This document shows positions 61,570 through 64,000 of a stretch of DNA of 64,000 nt, piece by piece. Location: contig NZ_VFJB01000003.1 in assembly GCF_008362905.1 (NCBI RefSeq), positions 193,501 to 257,500 on the forward strand. Direction: 5' to 3'. The stretch is from Deferribacter autotrophicus (lineage in GTDB: Bacteria > Chrysiogenota > Deferribacteres > Deferribacterales > Deferribacteraceae). The notes beneath the pieces were generated by a model. The model was not told the DNA's origin. It worked only from the letters and a program-made list of their open reading frames with translations, and did no database searches. Both the position numbers and the translations under genes were made by a program. The first letter of the stretch is position 1. Each line of letters starts with the position of its first letter.

Positions 61570-62757
61570 TTAAGATAATTTAGGCATATGAAAAACCTCT
61601 TTTTTTGTAAGCATGGCATAAAGTACACGCACAAGTTTGTTACACAATGCAATCATAGCTTTTCTATGAGGCATACCTTCCTCCTTCTTTTTCAAATAAT
61701 ACGCTCTAAAATACTCATTAAACTTCATAACACCACTTGCCATAAGATAAAGAATACGCCTAAGGGACCGGGATCCTTTTTTACTTATTCTGCCGTTACT
61801 ATACATACTTCCGGATTGTTTAATAGCAGGATCTATCCCGGCATAGGCAGCAAGTTTACCTTTGTTGGCAAATCTGTTTATATCTTTAATTTCTGCAAGA
61901 AAATGGGCAGCGGTAATATCATTAATTCCTTTGATAGAAGTAATAATCTCCATATCATCTTTTTTGGAAGATTTTATTTTATCAATAAATTCCTTCGTAA
62001 TATTATCAAGTCGGCTATTAAGAAATATGAGCATTTCAACATCTTCTTTGATGACAGTAGCCCAGATATCAGAGGAAATACCAATGGAGGATTTAGCAAG
62101 GGATATGAGCTTCTGAGGGGTAATATTTGACTTATGTGCAAACTTCAATTCATCAAGAATCTTTTGAATATCATCTTCATTAGCATTCCTGATGATTTCA
62201 GCTGTAGGCATATGTTTAAGGATATGCAAAATGGATTGAGTAAATACATTGGCATTTGCCACAAGTTCAGGAAATACTACAGTAAGATGCTGTTTAAGCT
62301 GAGTCTTAACTCTTGCAATCTGCTGAGTAATATGTTCTCTCATCCTGGCAAGTGCGATAATATCATTGGACTCAGGAAGAGCAAAATAATTGAAATGTTC
62401 AATATTCTTAGCTATAAATTTAGCAATGATAACAGCATCAATTTTATCGGTTTTGGTTTTTCTGAGAGTAACGGATTGGGCAAATTTTTTGATGAGAGCT
62501 GGATTAATAAGACAGACATCTTTCTTTTTGGATACAAGGGATGCTAAGAGGTTAATGTGATAGCTGCCAGTAGATTCAAGAGCAATGATAGAGGAGTCAT
62601 ACTTTTTAATCAAGTCATAGAAGCTGTTAAAACCATCAATGTCCATTTGAAATTCAGCTTCTTTGAGAAGTTCAAGCTTATTGTTAATAATAGCGCAATT
62701 AAACTTATCTTTGGAAACATCAACACCTATAAAGAAAGCAAATTTGTCATTTTTCAT
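61570..62757 (-). mobile_element. IS110-family transposase (recombinase)
   Basis: I use the ATG at 62757 (GAGG 6 nt upstream); a GTG 12 bp earlier is possible. 395 residues. N-terminal RuvC-like DEDD domain beginning FFIGVDVSKDKFNCAI with later TKTDKIDAVIIAKF, and the C-terminal IS110 segment AAYAGIDPAIKQSGSMYSNG with the Ser needed for catalysis, then RISKKGSRSLRRILYLMA. Typical of DEDD-Ser transposases guided by a bridge RNA. Intact, so the element may be active. Element ends were not determined. Confidence 0.95.
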
Positions 62758-62910
62758 GTCAAACCTCACTTAAAATATTTTAGTCCCGAATCCAAACTCC
62801 CGTTTGACAGTGGCTTGATAGCCAAATCAACCAATAGGGACTTTCGGGACGGGGGACAGACTAAATATGAAGCTTTTAAGCTTATTCCCACTGTAGTCCT
62901 CTGTCCCATT
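62758..62910 (-). ncRNA. Possible bridge-RNA region of the IS110 element
   Basis: Non-coding stretch just upstream of the transposase, where IS110-group elements encode their guide RNA. It can form two long-range stem-loops: GTCCCGAA (62783-62790) with TTCGGGAC (62843-62850), and GGGACAGA (62853-62860) with TCTGTCCC (62900-62907). The internal loops would be the target- and donor-binding loops. Position and structure only; transcription is inference. Confidence 0.45.
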
Positions 62911-62959
62911 CTTAATTCATTACATAATATAATTTTCTTATACAACAAAAAAACGTAGG

Positions 62960-62984
62960 AGTTCTCACTGAAAAAGTGAGAACT
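62960..62984 (+). repeat. Hairpin AGTTCTCACT-GAAAA-AGTGAGAACT
   Basis: Perfect 10-bp stem with loop GAAAA, same architecture as the hairpin at 28409-28437. Followed by an AT-rich tract with T-run. No gene ends just before it on the plus strand, so it is either a terminator reading out of the IS element or a small dispersed repeat. Confidence 0.5.
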
Positions 62985-63021
62985 ATTTATTAAATAAATT
63001 TTTTTAATGATTTTATTAATT

Positions 63022-63146
63022 AAATTAGTTTTCTTTAGAAAACTAATTTAAAATTAATATCTTATAGTCTTTACCATATTTTGGGGGTTTTAAAAGGGGG
63101 GATCCCCCTTTAAGTTCGGGGATTTAAAGGGGGTGTTCCCCTTTAA
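63022..63146. repeat. Cluster of palindromes
   Basis: AAATTAGTTTTC/GAAAACTAATTT (63022-63049) is a perfect 12-bp stem with TTTA loop. It is followed by two related palindromes around 63092-63113 and 63124-63146, each with TTAAAGGGG-like left and CCCCTTTAA right arms. No gene. Confidence 0.5.
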
Positions 63147-63284
63147 GTTATCCTTACAAATACTCCAAAAAAATTATTTGTTTAAATATTAATAAGATAT
63201 ACTTTTTTAGCATAAACTAAATATGGTTATAATAAATACAGTTAGCTTTTTGGTATCGATAAAATAGTTTATTAAATCTTTACA

Positions 63285-63519
63285 CTGGAGTCACCCCCAT
63301 TTTTTGTAAAAGAACAGTAATTTTATTAGTATTATTAGCGTGTTACACACTGAATACAGAGGAAAATATTTTTCTCATTCTCGTGGCACGTCCGGTGACA
63401 CTTGCGAGGCAGGTTTCTCAAAAATCGCCATCCATGGCGATTTTTTGGAAACCTAAACCCGAAAAATATTTTCCTCTGTATTAGAAAATGTTATTTTGTG
63501 AATTTTGGGGTGACTCTAA
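63285..63519. mobile_element. 235-bp MITE-like nested palindrome with 11-bp direct repeats
   Basis: Ends GAGTCACCCC (63288-63297) and GGGGTGACTC (63507-63516) are inverted repeats. Just outside, the 11-mer AAATCTTTACA is directly repeated at 63274-63284 and 63520-63530, as expected of a target-site duplication. Inside lie perfect 22-bp inverted arms (63353-63374 and 63461-63482) and an inner hairpin of two 21-nt arms (63411-63431 and 63434-63454) holding AAAAATCGCCAT/ATGGCGATTTTT. No coding capacity, so it would depend on a transposase elsewhere. Confidence 0.7.
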
Positions 63520-63559
63520 AAATCTTTACAAAATTGAAAAGTTATTTCATTATAATTAT

Positions 63560-64000
63560 ATGAGAAAAATAGTTATATTTAGTGATCTTGATGGTACTCT
63601 TCTGGATCACAATACCTATTCCTATGATGCCGCAAAAGAAGCATTATCAATTATTAAAAAGAAAAATATTCCTTTAATTTTTACAACCAGCAAAACAAGA
63701 GCAGAAGTTTTAAAACTGCAGGAAGATATGGGGGTTGATTATCCATTTATAGTGGAAAATGGCGGAGGGATAATTTTCAGAGAAAAAGATATTGATGAAA
63801 ATCTTAAAAAAAAGGTGCAGGAGATTGGAGAAGGTTTTTACGCTCTTATATTAGGGGCAAAAAGGAATGATTTGATTAGGTTTGGTCAAAGTTTGAAAAA
63901 GAAGTATAATTTAAAGCTTTTTTCAGAGATGAGTGATGATGAGTTGATGGAAATTATGAGCTTACCTTTTGAGAGACTTTCGCTCAGTAAGATGAGGGAG
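63560..64000 (+). CDS. HAD-IIB phosphatase, mannosyl-3-phosphoglycerate phosphatase-like (3' end outside window)
   Basis: The frame from the ATG at 63560 stays open to the end of the window (147 codons seen). It begins MRKIVIFSDLDGTLLDHNTY, the DxDGT HAD motif I with nucleophile Asp, followed by motif II IFTTSKTRAEV and IVENGGGIIF. These match the Cof/MPGP-type subfamily (TTSKTRAE, ENGG). Function as mannosyl- or glucosyl-3-phosphoglycerate phosphatase in compatible-solute synthesis is likely, but other HAD-IIB sugar phosphatases are possible. Shine-Dalgarno is not evident. Confidence 0.85.
   Translation, partial: MRKIVIFSDLDGTLLDHNTYSYDAAKEALSIIKKKNIPLIFTTSKTRAEVLKLQEDMGVDYPFIVENGGGIIFREKDIDENLKKKVQEIGEGFYALILGAKRNDLIRFGQSLKKKYNLKLFSEMSDDELMEIMSLPFERLSLSKMRE

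Noticed and set aside
61588-62547. Plus-strand frames of 84-180 residues antisense to the transposase
   Set aside because: Complement of an obvious IS110 transposase; no independent support.

Overview
The window is AT-rich bacterial chromosome from a Gram-negative organism: it has outer-membrane beta-barrels, a lipoprotein, diaminopimelate synthesis and chemotaxis genes. Multihaem c-type cytochromes, an NtrC-type regulator with GG-N10-GC promoters, MglA/roadblock proteins, a family-2 type ThiF and LarB point to an anaerobic or microaerobic metal/nitrogen/sulfur respirer. My best guess is a Deferribacterota member, but that is inference from gene content only.

Layout. 1-2.5 kb: a sensor kinase (cut by the left edge) and an NtrC-type sigma-54 activator. 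2.5-11 kb: six helically phased TGTCTCA sites, a sigma-54 promoter, three small multihaem cytochromes, an outer-membrane barrel, a parvulin-like isomerase, an NHL-propeller lipoprotein, a second sigma-54-like promoter, an 11-haem-site cytochrome and a convergent small cytochrome with a CX3CH site. Together this looks like a regulated extracytoplasmic electron-transfer module. 11-24.8 kb: comEC-thiF-thiS-tlpA; mobB-dnaE-thiD; and a leftward unit of CBS protein-thiG-thiH-rlmD-ogt-C45 hydrolase, so thiamine genes are split over three units. 24.9-33.8 kb: TraF-like outer-membrane protein, Wzz-like protein, YkgJ-like protein, a repeat-rich gap with a GspF/PilC remnant, larB-rlmE, and an mglB-mglA-rng unit. 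33.9-36.7 kb: acyl-ACP thioesterase, exported protein, and a 49-residue membrane protein with an in-frame TGA followed by a SECIS-like hairpin (candidate selenoprotein). 36.9-41.2 kb: 2Fe-2S protein, polar amino-acid ABC transporter and a mini zinc ribbon. 41.3-49.5 kb: a complete chemosensory cluster (CheW, MCP, CheA-REC, CheB, an unrecognised protein, CheR-TPR). 49.5-59.6 kb: AI-2E family permease, argJ-argC, a MinD-PilZ-DUF4388 fusion, and lysA-dapF-dapA-dapB, the last part lying between inverted copies of a 200-bp repeat. 60-64 kb: rhomboid protease, SDH-type ClpP-fold protease, an IS110-family insertion sequence with a possible bridge-RNA region, a palindrome-rich gap with a 235-bp MITE-like element, and a HAD phosphatase cut by the right edge.

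The two most noteworthy items are (i) the candidate UGA-decoding gene at 36573-36722, invisible to ordinary ORF calling, and (ii) the regulatory logic linking the kinase/regulator pair, the phased TGTCTCA array and two sigma-54 promoters to the cytochrome conduit. Several small palindromic mobile-like repeats are also recorded. I saw no tRNA, rRNA, CRISPR array or recognisable metabolite riboswitch.
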